The notes below the pieces were generated by a model. The model was not told the DNA's origin. It worked only from the letters and a program-made list of their open reading frames with translations, and did no database searches. The translations under genes were made by a program, and so were the position numbers. From contig JAIXMF010000078.1 in the NCBI GenBank assembly GCA_025201365.1, forward strand, positions 1 to 45,324: 45,324 nucleotides of DNA. Direction: 5' to 3'. The DNA comes from Syncephalis plumigaleata. Its lineage: Eukaryota; Zoopagomycota; Zoopagomycetes; Zoopagales; Piptocephalidaceae. Below, piece after piece: positions 44,966 to 45,324 of the stretch (its first letter is position 1; each line of letters opens with the position of its first letter).

Positions 44966-45319
44966 TTACAGATCAACTACTGATAAAAGATCAGCATCCG
45001 ACAAGAATATACTTCTGGCCTGTTTGGCCTCTCTATCTCGTCTCTCTTGCTCCTTTGTATCGTCGATCATTTGCGATGGATCTTGTCGTTGACTATGACG
45101 ATCCCGTACTGTTGGCGTGAACTTTACCCCACCAGCCCCTAGTTGTTGATATTGATGGCGAGATTGTGAAGCAGTATCATTCTCATTGTATCCAGTGGTA
45201 CGCTGTGAAGAGAAGGAAGAGGAAGAAGAAGGAGAGGATGCCGTCTCTTGTTGGATGATAGAACCGAGTTCTTCATTCGATGTTCCTACTGGTATTTCGG
45301 CCACAGCAGCATCTGACAT
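44966..45319 (-). CDS. hypothetical Ser/Gln-rich protein, 117 aa
   Basis: Starts at ATG 45319, five bases from the window edge, and ends at 44966. The N-terminal half is low complexity (EELGSIIQQETASSPSSSSS), and the C-terminal half is charged (GGVKFTPTVRDRHSQRQDP, KEQERRDREAKQARS). No signal peptide or TM. It may be complete or may be one exon of a gene that continues outside the window. No family recognised. Confidence 0.45.
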   Translation of the reverse strand: MSDAAVAEIPVGTSNEELGSIIQQETASSPSSSSSFSSQRTTGYNENDTASQSRHQYQQLGAGGVKFTPTVRDRHSQRQDPSQMIDDTKEQERRDREAKQARSIFLSDADLLSVVDL

Positions 45320-45324
45320 AATCG

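Overview
The window looks like nuclear DNA of an early-diverging fungus. It is AT-rich, and its genes carry many short introns (about 50-90 nt) with GTAAGT-type donors and CTAAT/CTAAC branch sites. It encodes an OPT oligopeptide transporter, an F-box protein, an annexin, Kex2-like processing sites in small secreted proteins and a chromodomain Ty3/Gypsy element. Nothing bacterial was found. The lineage is an inference; I cannot name a genus. Intron-exon models were built by hand, and every spliced length given is divisible by three.

Left part (1-16 kb): small secreted protein A (-); TTLL12-like protein (-); an unrecognised 1,242-aa protein built from diverged repeats of one domain (+); a polytopic membrane protein (+); RRP9, a U3 snoRNP WD40 protein (-), divergent from the proteasome beta-4 subunit PRE1 (+); an MDR dehydrogenase (-), divergent from a BolA-family protein (+).

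Middle (16.8-21 kb): a secreted protein (+); a seven-TM-like gene broken by one in-frame TGA (-); secreted paralog B (+); a Bax-inhibitor-1/TMBIM protein (+).

The outstanding feature is 21.35-25.91 kb on the minus strand. About 52 tandem, diverged ~80-bp units each read as YAG | 3 nt | GTAAG. Forty-three candidate exons are exactly 3 nt, five are 6 nt and one is 15 nt. They lie between a first exon of 85 coding nt (start ATG 25911) and a terminal exon homologous to the 3' end of secreted genes A and B. Read in one frame, the single-codon exons give an uninterrupted 84-aa product. This looks like a gene written one codon per exon, about 94% intron, and I know of no described system like it. 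Transcript evidence is needed.

Right part (26-45 kb): a recently inserted, chromodomain-bearing Ty3/Gypsy element with LTRs that look identical and a 5-bp target duplication (26.29-31.35 kb); an intact paralog of the broken seven-TM gene; an OPT transporter; a gene-poor 2.7 kb; a four-repeat cysteine-rich secreted protein; an F-box protein; an annexin; and a short unidentified protein at the edge.
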